Shown here piece after piece: positions 35,214 through 43,821 of a stretch of 64,000 nucleotides of DNA. Made by a program: the position numbers and the translations under genes. The notes below the pieces were generated by a model. The model searched no databases. It was not told the DNA's origin and was given only the letters and a program-made list of their open reading frames with translations. The stretch covers positions 1 through 64,000 of the forward strand of contig NZ_RCZP01000003.1 in NCBI RefSeq assembly GCF_006438825.1, given 5' to 3'. How positions within the stretch are numbered: the first letter of the stretch is position 1; every line of letters starts with the position of its first letter. Source of the DNA: Muricoccus nepalensis. GTDB taxonomy: Bacteria; Pseudomonadota; Alphaproteobacteria; Acetobacterales; Acetobacteraceae.

Positions 35214-36302
35214 ATGCGGCTCTACCTCCTGCTCGATCGGCTGCGCCTGCCGCTCGGCTACGCCGGCAAGTTCTTCCTCGTCGCCTTCGTGGCCACGCAC
35301 CTCCCCCTCGTCGCGGCCGTCCTCCTTCTCCTGCGGGAGGGCCGGCCGGACTGGACGCTGGTGGGCGTGCTCCTCGCGGCCACCGTCGCCGGGCTGGCGC
35401 TCGCCGTCGCCGGCATCCACGCGCTGCTGGCGCCGGTGCGGGAGAGCACCCGGGCGCTCGGCGACTTCGCCGTCAGCGGCGCCCTGCCCGAGCTGCCGCT
35501 CGGCCACGCGGACACCGCCGGACGGCTGATGGGCGTGACCCAGGGGACGCTCGCCGCCCTCGACACGGCGCTGACCGCCGCGCGGGGGGCGCAGCGGGAG
35601 GCGCTCGAGGCGGCGCGGCGGCGGGAGCGCGCGATGACGGAGGTAACGCACGAGCTCCGCACCCCGCTCAACGCCGTCCTCGGCTTCGCCGAGCTGCTGC
35701 AGATGCAGGCCCACGGCCCGCTCGGGCACCGCCGCTACGCGGAGTTCGCGGAGGACATCGCCGAGGGCGGCCGGCACATGCTCGCGCTGATCGAGGACGT
35801 GCAGCGCTTCTCCGCGCTCCGCGAGGGACGGGAGAGCCTGCGCCTCGGCCCGGTGGAGATCGGCGTCCCGGCGCAGCGGGCGGCCCGGCTGCTGCGCGCC
35901 GAGGCGGCGGCGCGCGGCGTGGAGATCGCCGTCCGCGTGCCGCCGGGCCTCTCGGCCATGGCCGACCCGCAGTCCCTGCTGCAGATCCTGCTCAACCTCG
36001 TGGGCAACGCGGCGAAATACGCGGGCCGGGGGTCGCACGTCGCCATCGAGGCGGCGCGGGAGGGAGGGCAGGTCGTGGTGCGCGTCACCGACGACGGTGC
36101 CGGCATGGACGAGCCGGGCCTCCGCCTCGCCATGGAGCCCTTCGGGCGCCTGTCGAACACGCCCGAGCGCGGCACCGGCCTTGGCCTGCCGCTGGCCAGC
36201 GCCCTCGTGGAGCTGCAGGGCGGCCGCTTCGTCCTCGAGAGCGTGCCGGGCCAGGGCACCACGGCGCACTTCACCCTGCCGGCCCCGCGCCGGGCCGGCT
36301 GA
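35214..36302 (+). CDS. Sensor histidine kinase (orphan)
   Basis: 362 residues. Two N-terminal membrane helices (about 20-40 and 48-70) with almost no periplasmic loop between them, a coiled linker (AQREALEAARRRERAM), the HisKA phosphoacceptor His146 in EVTHELRTPLNA, and a HATPase domain: NLVGNAAKYA (N box), DDGAGMDEP, GTGLGLPLA. The short external loop means it probably senses a signal within the membrane or cytoplasm. No response regulator lies nearby. It starts 85 bases after the patatin gene with a GGGGG site before ATG 35214. Confidence 0.9.
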   Translation: MRLYLLLDRLRLPLGYAGKFFLVAFVATHLPLVAAVLLLLREGRPDWTLVGVLLAATVAGLALAVAGIHALLAPVRESTRALGDFAVSGALPELPLGHADTAGRLMGVTQGTLAALDTALTAARGAQREALEAARRRERAMTEVTHELRTPLNAVLGFAELLQMQAHGPLGHRRYAEFAEDIAEGGRHMLALIEDVQRFSALREGRESLRLGPVEIGVPAQRAARLLRAEAAARGVEIAVRVPPGLSAMADPQSLLQILLNLVGNAAKYAGRGSHVAIEAAREGGQVVVRVTDDGAGMDEPGLRLAMEPFGRLSNTPERGTGLGLPLASALVELQGGRFVLESVPGQGTTAHFTLPAPRRAG

Positions 36303-36309
36303 CGCGCCG

Positions 36310-37389
36310 CTACTCCCGGGCCATGGCGGGGCCGGCCGGCGCCGGGGCGCTCGCCGTGTCGATGCTCACCACCACGGACATGCCGGGCGCGAGCCGCTCC
36401 GACAGCGGCTGCCCGGCGTCGATCGCGATCCGCACGGGAAGGCGCTGGGCCACCTTGGTGAAGTTGCCCGTGGCGTTGTCGGCCCGGATGACGCTGAACT
36501 CCGAGCCCGTCGCGGGGGAGAAGCGCTCGAGGCGCCCCGTCAGCCGCGCCCCCTGCAGGGCGTCGACGCGAAAGGCCACGGGCTGCCCGACCTGCATCCC
36601 CGCGAGCTGGGTCTCCTTGTAGTTCGCGACGATCCAGCGAAGCGCCGGCACCACCGAGGTGATCTGCGTCCCGGCCGTGACGTACTGGCCGACGCGCGCG
36701 CCCACCTCGCCCAGCCGCCCGTCACGGGGGGAGAGGATGTTGGTGTTCTGCAGGTCGATCTCCGCCAGGCGGACGGCGGCCTCGGCGTTGTGCACGGCCG
36801 CCTCCAGACCCGGCCGCGTGGCCAGCGTCTCGGCCAGGGACTGCTGCGCCACCGTCTCCGAGGCCTGGGCCTGGGCCAGCCCGGCCTCGGCCTGGCGGAG
36901 CGCGGCGCGAAGGGTGTCGCCTTGGGCGCGCGACTGGATGTTCGCCTCGATGAGGGGCGCGAGGCGCCGCTCGTCGGCCTGCGCCTTCACGAGCACCGCC
37001 TGGGCGTTGTCGATCCCGGCGCGCGCGACCTCGATGCCCGCCTCCTTCGTTCGCCGCTGGACGTCGAGGTTGGCGAGCGCGGCCTGGGCGGTGGAGAGCT
37101 GCGCGCGGGACTGGGCGAGGCGCTGCTGGAAGATGCGGTCGTCGATCCGCGCCAGGAGCTGGCCCTCGCGCACGGGCGCGTAGTCCTGCACGGGAATGTC
37201 GACGAGGTAGCCCGCCACCTGCGGGCTGACCACGGTGACGAGGCCGCGCACATAGGCGTCGTCGGTCGTCTGGACCGAGGAGGTGAAGGGCGGCAGGCGC
37301 CAAGTGTAGAGGACGAGAAGAACGCCGAGCAGCCCGACGAGGAGGGCGGGGACGGTCGCGCGGGCGCCGCTGAGTTTGGGAAACATCAT
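36310..37389 (-). CDS. Membrane fusion adaptor of an efflux pump, EmrA/HlyD-like
   Basis: 359 residues. One N-terminal membrane helix (VPALLVGLLGVLLVLYTW), then the biotinyl-lipoyl half (DDAYVRGLVTVVSPQVAGYL), a long alpha-hairpin (residues 80-210, repetitive Q/A/R), the second lipoyl half (NTNILSPRDGRLGEVGARVG) and a beta barrel. EmrA-type adaptors link the inner-membrane pump to an outer-membrane channel. 18 bases after the MFS pump, so one operon; no TolC-like gene in the window. Confidence 0.9.
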   Translation of the reverse strand: MMFPKLSGARATVPALLVGLLGVLLVLYTWRLPPFTSSVQTTDDAYVRGLVTVVSPQVAGYLVDIPVQDYAPVREGQLLARIDDRIFQQRLAQSRAQLSTAQAALANLDVQRRTKEAGIEVARAGIDNAQAVLVKAQADERRLAPLIEANIQSRAQGDTLRAALRQAEAGLAQAQASETVAQQSLAETLATRPGLEAAVHNAEAAVRLAEIDLQNTNILSPRDGRLGEVGARVGQYVTAGTQITSVVPALRWIVANYKETQLAGMQVGQPVAFRVDALQGARLTGRLERFSPATGSEFSVIRADNATGNFTKVAQRLPVRIAIDAGQPLSERLAPGMSVVVSIDTASAPAPAGPAMARE

Positions 37390-37407
37390 GGGGTTCCAGC
37401 TAGGTCT

Positions 37408-39045
37408 TCAGGCCGTTTGTTCGCGGCCGGCGGCGCCGCCCCGGCCGAGCCGGGCGATGATCTGGTGGATGACGAGCCCGAGCAGGCAGAGGGCCGAGAC
37501 GAGGGCGACGACGAGGAAGAGGTCGTTGTAGGCGAGGACATAGGCCTCCCGCGTGGCCGCCTGAGCGAGCAGCGCCGACCCCTCCGCCCCGCGGAGCGCC
37601 GTGTCGCCGAGCACGCGGGCGTAGGCCGCGCCGTTTTGCGCGATCCGCTGCGCGACGAGGGGGTCGGCGAGGGTGAGGGACTCCACGATCTGGTTCGAGT
37701 GGAACTTCTCCCGCACGGTCACCAGCGTGCCCAGCGCCGCCGATCCGAGCAGCCCGCCGAGGTTCTGCGAGGCGAGGAAGACCGCGAAGAAGCTCGTCAG
37801 GTGCTGGATGCCCCAGCGGAGCGTGTGCGCGAAGCTCCACCCGACGGCGGGCGGCAGGAAGATCGCGCCGCCGAAGGCGACCAGCCCCTGGGCCAGGAGC
37901 ACGTCCTGCGGGCGGGTGAGGTTCGTCCCCCGGCTCTCGAGGAAGGCGCCGACCGCGATGAGGGTCAGCGCGACCATGTGGATCGCGGCCCGGTTCTCCG
38001 GGCGGTTGATCAGGGAAACGCCGACGAAGCCGGCGAGGGTGGCGCCGAAGACCACCCAGAGCATCCCCGCCATGTGCTCGTTCAGTAGCCCGAGGTTCTG
38101 GAAGAAGCCGATCGCGCCCGTGGTCTGCTCCGACAGGACGAAGCGCGCGAAGAACATCGATCCCCCGAAGAGGATCATGTCCTTGGAGGAGAGCCAGCGG
38201 AGGTTCACCAGCGGCCGCTCCCGGTTGAGCTCCACCACCACGAGGGCCGTCAGCATCGCGATCCCCAGCGCCAGGCAGACACCGAGCCAGGGCGCCTCCG
38301 TCCACCAGTAGTAGCGGCCAAGGCTGAGCACGACCGCGACGAGCCCCATGCCGACCGTGAGCAGCGGCAGGCTGATCGCGTCGATCCGGTCGAAGACCCG
38401 CGCCGACGGCGGGGGGGTGATGGGAAGGATGTAGATCCAAGCGAGGGCCAGGAGGGAGAGCGCCAACTCCAGCAGGTTGAGCTGCGGCCAGAGGCCGATC
38501 TCGAGGAGCGCGGGCGAGACGAGCCGCGCGAGCGGCACCGCGACCTGCGATCCCACGAGCCCGAGCGCGATGCCGGTGGTGAGCTTGTGCCGCGCCGGCA
38601 TGGCCTCCAGCACGTAGAGGAAGGCGAGGGTGTTCAGGATCGCCCCCGCGAAGCCCGCGACGGCGCGCAGCAGCACCGCCGCCTCCAAGTCCGTCACGAC
38701 GACATGGGCGAGGGAGAGCAGGACGAGGAAGACGAGGCTGATCTTGGCGACGAGGCGCAGGCCGAACTGCGTCCGCAGCTTCCAGACGAGGATCGAGGCC
38801 GTGATGCTGGTCGAGCTGTAGGCCGCCGCCAGCCAGGCCGCCTCGTTTGGCGTCGCGCCGAAGGTGGCCTGCACCGCCTGAAGGTTGGCCGAGACAAGGT
38901 TGTTTCCGAGCCCCTGCGTAAGCCCGAAGGTGAGCGAGGCGAGGCCGTAGACGAGGAGATGGCCGGGGTGGATGCGGTCCGGCCCCGGCGGAGGCGCGGG
39001 GGGCTGGGCGGGCTCGGGCGGGCCCGCCGGGGTTGTCTCGCTCAC
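37408..39045 (-). CDS. DHA2-family MFS multidrug efflux transporter (EmrB-like)
   Basis: 545 residues, GTG start, predicted about 14 membrane helices. SANLQAVQATFGATPNEAAW, and the antiporter-like region GSQVAVPLARLVSP, follow the EmrB/QacA pattern. The N-terminal 25 residues are Pro-rich and cytosolic. Substrate unknown; drugs or detergents are typical. Overlaps marR by four bases (GTGA). Confidence 0.88.
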   Translation of the reverse strand: MSETTPAGPPEPAQPPAPPPGPDRIHPGHLLVYGLASLTFGLTQGLGNNLVSANLQAVQATFGATPNEAAWLAAAYSSTSITASILVWKLRTQFGLRLVAKISLVFLVLLSLAHVVVTDLEAAVLLRAVAGFAGAILNTLAFLYVLEAMPARHKLTTGIALGLVGSQVAVPLARLVSPALLEIGLWPQLNLLELALSLLALAWIYILPITPPPSARVFDRIDAISLPLLTVGMGLVAVVLSLGRYYWWTEAPWLGVCLALGIAMLTALVVVELNRERPLVNLRWLSSKDMILFGGSMFFARFVLSEQTTGAIGFFQNLGLLNEHMAGMLWVVFGATLAGFVGVSLINRPENRAAIHMVALTLIAVGAFLESRGTNLTRPQDVLLAQGLVAFGGAIFLPPAVGWSFAHTLRWGIQHLTSFFAVFLASQNLGGLLGSAALGTLVTVREKFHSNQIVESLTLADPLVAQRIAQNGAAYARVLGDTALRGAEGSALLAQAATREAYVLAYNDLFLVVALVSALCLLGLVIHQIIARLGRGGAAGREQTA

Positions 39046-39518
39046 GCGGTCGCCTCCTCGTCCGGGGTGGCCGGCACGGGCTGAACGGCCTCAAGGGCGT
39101 CGAGGTTGTCGGCGACCTGCCGGAGCACGCGGAGCGCCGTCCGGAGGTCCTCCTCGGGCACGGAGGCCAGCACCCGCTCGCGCAGCACGGCGGAGACGCG
39201 GTTGACGCGGTCCACGACCGGTGCGGCCTCCGCCGTCAGGCGCACGAGGTTCGCGCGGGACGGCCCCGGCGCGGGCTCGCGCCGGATCAGCCCCTGGCGC
39301 TCCAGCCCGTCGAGCAGGCGGACGAGGGTGGGGTGCTCGACGGAGAGCTGGCCCGCGAGGTCGCGCTGCAGGACGCCGCCGCCCGCCTCCGAGAGGAGCA
39401 TCAGCGCGCGGGCGCGGCCGAGCGTCTGCCCGCTCTCGCGCAGCTCCGCGTCCCAGCGCGTGCGCCACCGCTGGGTGACGCGGCGCAGGGCAAGGACGAA
39501 GTCGGCGCTCAGCGGCAT
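39042..39518 (-). CDS. MarR-family transcriptional regulator of the efflux operon
   Basis: 158 residues. Winged-helix core: LSEAGGGVLQRDLAGQLSVE (helix-turn-helix) and LDGLERQGLIRREPAPGPSR (wing). As MarR proteins usually repress their own operon and release DNA on binding a drug-like ligand, and this gene is first in marR-emrB-emrA, autoregulation is likely. No Shine-Dalgarno sequence precedes the ATG; a -10-like TACAAT is 8 bases upstream, suggesting a (nearly) leaderless mRNA. Confidence 0.92.
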   Translation of the reverse strand: MPLSADFVLALRRVTQRWRTRWDAELRESGQTLGRARALMLLSEAGGGVLQRDLAGQLSVEHPTLVRLLDGLERQGLIRREPAPGPSRANLVRLTAEAAPVVDRVNRVSAVLRERVLASVPEEDLRTALRVLRQVADNLDALEAVQPVPATPDEEATA

Positions 39519-39526
39519 GGCCGACT

Positions 39527-39540
39527 ATTGTAGCAAGCTA
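39527..39540 (-). promoter_or_regulatory. Promoter/operator of the marR operon
   Basis: TACAAT on the minus strand (39532-39527) overlaps the dyad TAGC-AA-GCTA at 39531-39540. Predicted start of transcription is two bases before the marR ATG. MarR binding here would block polymerase. No good -35 is visible. Confidence 0.45.
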
Positions 39541-39617
39541 ACATGCCACCTTATCTGGGCAGGCTTCCTGACCGTTCAAGGGCGGCGGCGCGGCGCCGGC
39601 GCGTCCGCGCGCCGGGA

Positions 39618-40802
39618 TCAGGAGAGCTGCAAGGTCAGGGCCTTGAGGTAGGCACTCTCCGGCAGCATGGGATGAAGCGGGTGGTCCGGGCCGGCCCCGG
39701 TCAGCGCGAGAATCCGCGCGTCGCGGCGCGCGCGCTGCAATCCCGCGAGGACCGTGTCTGCGAACTCGCCGCTCGGGACGTGGTGGCTGCAGGAGGCGAT
39801 GAAGAGGAAGCCGCCGGGCGCGACGAGGGCGGCGGCCAGCCGGGCCAGGCGGCCGTAGGCGCGCACCGCCGCCGGGATGTCCTTCCGGCTCTTCGCGAAG
39901 GCCGGCGGGTCCACGACGACGACGCCGTAGCGGGTCCCCTCGCGGCCGAGGCGCTCGAGCCCCTCCATCGCCTCGCCGCGGAGCGCCTCCACCCGGTCGT
40001 CGAGGCCGTTGCGGCGGGCGGTCTCCATGGCCGTGGCCAGCGCGTGCTCGGAGCGGTCGAGAAGGGTGACGCGCGCGGCGCCGGCGGCGGCCGCCTGAAG
40101 GCCGAAGCCACCGGTGTGGCAGAAGGCGTCCAGCACCGTCTCGCCGCGCGCGAGGTTCGCGACGCGGGCGCGGTTCTCCCGCTGGTCGAAGAACCAGCCC
40201 GTCTTCTGCCCGCCGAGGGGGTCGACCGAGAAGCGGACGCCGCCCTCCTCCACCGTGCCGGTCGCCTCGGTGCCGCGCAGCAGGAGGGTGGCCTCGGGCA
40301 GGCCTTCGAGGGCGCGCACCCCCGCCTCGTTCCGCGCGACCACCGCGCGCGGCGCGATCAGGGCGTCGAGGGCGCGGAGGATGGAGGGCGTCGCCGCCTC
40401 CATCCCCGCCGTGTTCGCCTGCAGCGCCACGAGGTCGCCGTAGCGGTCGAGGACGAGGCCGGGCATCCCGTCGGCCTCGGCGTGCACGAGGCGGTAGTGC
40501 GGCGTCGCGAAGAGCCGCTCGCGCAGGGACAGCGCCTCGGCCAGGCGGGCGCCCCAGAAGGCGTCGTCGATGGCGGCGTCCGGGTCGCGCGCGAGGCGGC
40601 GGGCGGCGATCAGCGAGTGCGGGTTGAAGTGGTGCACGCCGAGGCGCGCGCCGTCGTCCGCCTCCACCCGCACGGCGCTGCCGGGCGGGATGGCGCGGGC
40701 GGCCGGGGTCATGGCCACCTCGTTGGAGAAGACCCAGGGGTGCCCCGCCTTCGCGCGGCGGTCGCGCCCGGGGAGGAGGCGGATCAGGGGAAGGTCGGGC
40801 AT
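39618..40802 (-). CDS. Class I SAM-dependent rRNA methyltransferase, RlmI-like
   Basis: 394 residues. N-terminal PUA domain (LLPGRDRRAKAGHPWVFSNE), EEHRE-like middle domain, and a Rossmann methyltransferase with VLDAFCHTGGFGLQAAAAGA, VVVDPPAFAKSRKD and IASCSHHV, i.e. catalytic cysteines of m5C methyltransferases. Probable target is C1962 of 23S rRNA, as for RlmI. It is 65 bases after the aldolase gene on the same strand, and divergent from nothing: it is followed by the marR promoter region. Confidence 0.9.
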   Translation of the reverse strand: MPDLPLIRLLPGRDRRAKAGHPWVFSNEVAMTPAARAIPPGSAVRVEADDGARLGVHHFNPHSLIAARRLARDPDAAIDDAFWGARLAEALSLRERLFATPHYRLVHAEADGMPGLVLDRYGDLVALQANTAGMEAATPSILRALDALIAPRAVVARNEAGVRALEGLPEATLLLRGTEATGTVEEGGVRFSVDPLGGQKTGWFFDQRENRARVANLARGETVLDAFCHTGGFGLQAAAAGAARVTLLDRSEHALATAMETARRNGLDDRVEALRGEAMEGLERLGREGTRYGVVVVDPPAFAKSRKDIPAAVRAYGRLARLAAALVAPGGFLFIASCSHHVPSGEFADTVLAGLQRARRDARILALTGAGPDHPLHPMLPESAYLKALTLQLS

Positions 40803-40867
40803 GGCGGGGGCATAGGCCGGATCGGCGCCGCGCGCACCGGGTCCCCCGCGCGGGCCGGGCGCCCGGC

Positions 40868-41650
40868 TCAGTCGAGGTAGTCCGGCTCCTCCCGCGCGAG
40901 CACCCGCTTGACGCTCTCGAGGTGCAGCCGGGCGCTCTCGTCGCCGCCCTGCCGCATCTGGGCGTAGGTCCGCTCCGCGACCTCGCGCGGGACGGGTTTG
41001 AGCGGGCGCCCGGTGGAGAAGGCCAGCCGCTGCACCTCGGCCGCGCGCTCGAGGTAGTAGAGGTCGTCCCAGGCCTCGGCGATCGAGGGGCCGACCACCA
41101 TCACGCCGTGGTTCTTCAGAAAGCCGATATCGGCGCCCTCCATGACCGCCGCGATCCGGTCGCCCTCGTCGGTGTCGAGCGCGAGGCCGTTATAGGCCTC
41201 GTCCACCGCGGTGCGGCCGTAGAACTTGAGAGCGGTCTGGCCGGCCCAGACGAGGGGTGGCCCCTCGAGCATCGAGAGCGCGGTGGCGTTGGGCATGTGC
41301 GTGTGGAAGGCGGCGACGGCGCGCGGGTGACGGAGGTGCAGGCGCGCGTGGATGTAGAAGGCCGTCGCCTCCGGCACGCCCTCCCCCGCCAGCACCCCGC
41401 CCTCGAAGTCGCAGACCAGCAGGCGGGAGGCGGTGATCTCGGCGAAGGACCATCCGTAGGGGTTCACCAGCATCAGGTCCGGCCGCCCCGGCACCAGCAC
41501 TGAGAGGTGGTTGCAGATCCCCTCCTGCAGGCCCAGCCGCGCCGCCATGCGGAAGCAGGCGGCGAGGTCCACCCGCGCCGCCCGGACCGCCGGCCCGTCG
41601 AGGTCGCTGTTGCGGAGGAGGGAGGGGGCGGAGGGGTGCGCTTGCGCCAT
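40868..41650 (-). CDS. Class II aldolase/adducin family protein
   Basis: 260 residues. Zinc-binding fold with HTHMPNATALSM (two His) and LKNHGVMVVG (third His), and SVLVPGRPDLMLVNPYGWSF. Family members include fuculose- and ribulose-phosphate aldolases as well as decarboxylases; the substrate cannot be named. It is 116 bases downstream of the MFS transporter, so a transport-and-breakdown pair is possible. Confidence 0.9.
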   Translation of the reverse strand: MAQAHPSAPSLLRNSDLDGPAVRAARVDLAACFRMAARLGLQEGICNHLSVLVPGRPDLMLVNPYGWSFAEITASRLLVCDFEGGVLAGEGVPEATAFYIHARLHLRHPRAVAAFHTHMPNATALSMLEGPPLVWAGQTALKFYGRTAVDEAYNGLALDTDEGDRIAAVMEGADIGFLKNHGVMVVGPSIAEAWDDLYYLERAAEVQRLAFSTGRPLKPVPREVAERTYAQMRQGGDESARLHLESVKRVLAREEPDYLD

Positions 41651-41766
41651 GGCGGGGGGTTCCGGCGAAGGGCGGCGCGGAGGGGCGCCGGGGCCCCCAG
41701 GGTTGCCCCGGCGTGCCCCGGCCGCAAGGCTCCGCGCCGCCTCAGGCGTGGATCGGTCGCGCCGCC

Positions 41767-43053
41767 TCAGGCGGCGACGGGCTGCGCCGAGGCCCGCGCC
41801 CGGATCCGTAGGACGAGGATCGAGGCGAGGAGGCAGGCCGCGCCCGCGATGTAGAAGGCGGGCAGGTAGGTGTTGAAGGCGTCGCGGCTGAGCCCGGCCC
41901 CGAGCGCGGCCGCGGCCGCGCCGAGCTGGTGCCCGGTGAAGACCCAGCCGAAGACGAGCGGCGCCCTCTCCCGCCCGAAGGCCTGGCCGGCCAGCTTCAC
42001 CGTGGGCGGCACGGTCGCGATCCAGTCGAGGCCGTAGAACACCGCGAAGACCGAGAGGCCGAGAACGGAGAAGGTGCTCAGCGGCAGCAGCAGCAGCGAG
42101 AGGCCGCGTAGCCCGTAGTACCAGAACAGCAGCTTGCGGTTGTCGTAGCGGTCCGACAGCCAGCCCGAGGCGATGGTGCCCACGAAGTCGAAGACGCCCA
42201 TCATCGCGAGCACCGAGGCCGCCTGCACCTCGGCCATGCCGAAGTCGACGCAGAGCGGGATGAAGTGGGTCTGGATGATCCCGCCGGTCGAGAGGCCGCA
42301 GATCGCAAACGTCGCGAAGAGGATCCAGAACACCGGGCTGGACGAGGCGTCCGAGAGGGCCGCGAAGGCGTTGCGGACGGGGTTTCCGACCGCGGCCGGC
42401 GGGGGCGCGGTGCCGGGGGCCTCGCCATAGGCGGTCAGGCCGAGCTCCGCCGGCCGGTCCCGCATGAAGAGGAGCGCGAGCGCGCCCGCGAGCGCGCAGG
42501 CCCCGAGCCCCGGCCCCATGGCGACGCGCCATCCCTCGTTCTGGGCGAGCCAGGCGGCCAGCGGAAGGAAGGCGAGTTGGCCGGTGGCGTTGGCCGCGGT
42601 CAGCAGCCCGAGCACGAGGCCGCGGCGCTTGACGAACCAGCGGTTGGCCACCGTCGCCCCCAGCACCAGCGCCGTCATGCCCGTGCCGAGGCCGGTCATG
42701 ACCCCCCAGGTCAGCCAGAGCTGCCAGGCCTGGGTCATGCCCATGGAGAGCAGGCAGCCGGAGACGACGAGCGTGAGCGCCGCGACGATCGTCCGCGCGA
42801 GGCCGTAGCGGGCGAGGATGGCCGCGGCGAAGGGCGCCATCAGCCCGAAGAGGAGGAGCCGCAGCGCGAGGGCGCCGGAGATGGTCCCCACCTCCCACCC
42901 CGTCTCCCGCTGCAGCGGCAGCAGCAGCGCGCCGAGGATGCCCATGGCGCCCGCCGAGGAGACGGAGACGAGGAAGGTGAGCGCCACGATCACCCAGGCG
43001 TAGTGGATCCCGCGCCGGGAGAGCCAGGCGTTGAGGCCATGGGCCAGCATCAC
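41767..43053 (-). CDS. MFS transporter (oxalate/formate-type family)
   Basis: 428 residues, 12 predicted membrane helices. GVMTGLGTGMTALVLGATVA, WFVKRRGLVLGLLTAANATG and DFVGTIASGWLSDRYDNRK are the A- and B-type MFS signatures. The best resemblance is to organic-anion (monocarboxylate/oxalate) permeases; direction and substrate unknown. It diverges from tetR across a 125-base spacer that carries operator-like repeats. The second Met (43050) is an equal start option. Confidence 0.88.
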   Translation of the reverse strand: MMLAHGLNAWLSRRGIHYAWVIVALTFLVSVSSAGAMGILGALLLPLQRETGWEVGTISGALALRLLLFGLMAPFAAAILARYGLARTIVAALTLVVSGCLLSMGMTQAWQLWLTWGVMTGLGTGMTALVLGATVANRWFVKRRGLVLGLLTAANATGQLAFLPLAAWLAQNEGWRVAMGPGLGACALAGALALLFMRDRPAELGLTAYGEAPGTAPPPAAVGNPVRNAFAALSDASSSPVFWILFATFAICGLSTGGIIQTHFIPLCVDFGMAEVQAASVLAMMGVFDFVGTIASGWLSDRYDNRKLLFWYYGLRGLSLLLLPLSTFSVLGLSVFAVFYGLDWIATVPPTVKLAGQAFGRERAPLVFGWVFTGHQLGAAAAALGAGLSRDAFNTYLPAFYIAGAACLLASILVLRIRARASAQPVAA

Positions 43054-43096
43054 GCGGCGTCCCGGGCGGAGGAGAGATTCGGCATCACGGCGTTCT

Positions 43097-43133
43097 CATG
43101 ATCGGTGTCATCTATCACCATGACGCTCGTCAT
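43097..43133. promoter_or_regulatory. Repeated ATGAC/GTCAT half-sites between MFS and tetR
   Basis: Perfect dyad ATGACG-CT-CGTCAT at 43120-43133. Additional half-sites: ATGAT at 43099-43103 and GTCAT at 43107-43111, which forms a second dyad with ATGAC at 43120-43124 across eight bases. A run of alternating half-sites like this is what overlapping TetR operators look like; control of both flanking genes is inferred. Confidence 0.5.
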
Positions 43134-43178
43134 GATAAACGGCAAGGCCTATCTCGGGTCCTCACGGGAGTTCACGGC

Positions 43179-43754
43179 ATGGCGCGTTCCTCGCGGGCGG
43201 AGGTGGCCGGCAGGCGGCAGGCGGTGCTCGACATCGCCGCCCGCCTCTTCCGGGAACGGGGCGTCGAGGCCGTGAGCGTGGCCGAGGTCATGGCGGCGGC
43301 CGGCCTCACCCATGGCGGCTTCTACAGCCACTTCGCCTCGAAGGAGGCGCTGGCGGCGGAGGCCTGCGGCCAGGCCTTCGGGCGCGGCTGCACCCGCTGG
43401 GAGGGCTTCGCGGCCGCGGCCGATGGCGAGGGTTTCGCGCGGCTCCTCGAATACTACCTCGCCCTGGCCCACCGCGACGCGCCTGGCCAGGGCTGCGCGG
43501 GCCCCACCTTCCTGGCCGAGGCCGCACGCGACGCGCCGGGCGGGGCGGTGCGGCGGGCCTATGCGGCGGGCATTGGGGGTCTTGCCGCCGCCATGGAGCG
43601 GCTCCTCCCGGCCTCGGTGAAGCGGCGGCGGCGGGAGCGGGCGCTGCTGGCGCTGGCCGCGCTCGTCGGGGCGGTGTCCATCGCCCGCGCCGTCGGCGAG
43701 GACCCCTTGTCGGAGGAGATCCTTCTCGCGGTTCGGGCCGAGCTCTCGGCCTGA
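43179..43754 (+). CDS. TetR-family transcriptional regulator
   Basis: 191 residues from ATG 43179. N-terminal HTH: GRRQAVLDIAARLFRERGVE, VAEVMAAAGLTHGGFYSHFA, SKEALAAE - the standard TetR DNA-binding helix set. The C-terminal ligand domain is variable; QGCAGPTFLAEAAR occurs in a subfamily of AcrR-like repressors. An in-frame ATG at 43098 would add 27 residues unlike the family and overlap the operator. Likely represses the divergent MFS gene and itself. Confidence 0.93.
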   Translation: MARSSRAEVAGRRQAVLDIAARLFRERGVEAVSVAEVMAAAGLTHGGFYSHFASKEALAAEACGQAFGRGCTRWEGFAAAADGEGFARLLEYYLALAHRDAPGQGCAGPTFLAEAARDAPGGAVRRAYAAGIGGLAAAMERLLPASVKRRRRERALLALAALVGAVSIARAVGEDPLSEEILLAVRAELSA

Positions 43755-43821
43755 CGCCCCCTTGTCCGCCGCGCCGGGCCGACGCATCACGGCGGACCGA
43801 ACCGCGAGAGACCGAGCCGCC

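Noticed and set aside
37397-37402. TAGCTG as a leaderless promoter of emrA
   Set aside because: Spacing to the ATG fits, but no TGn extension, it lies inside a tight operon, and the match is weak.
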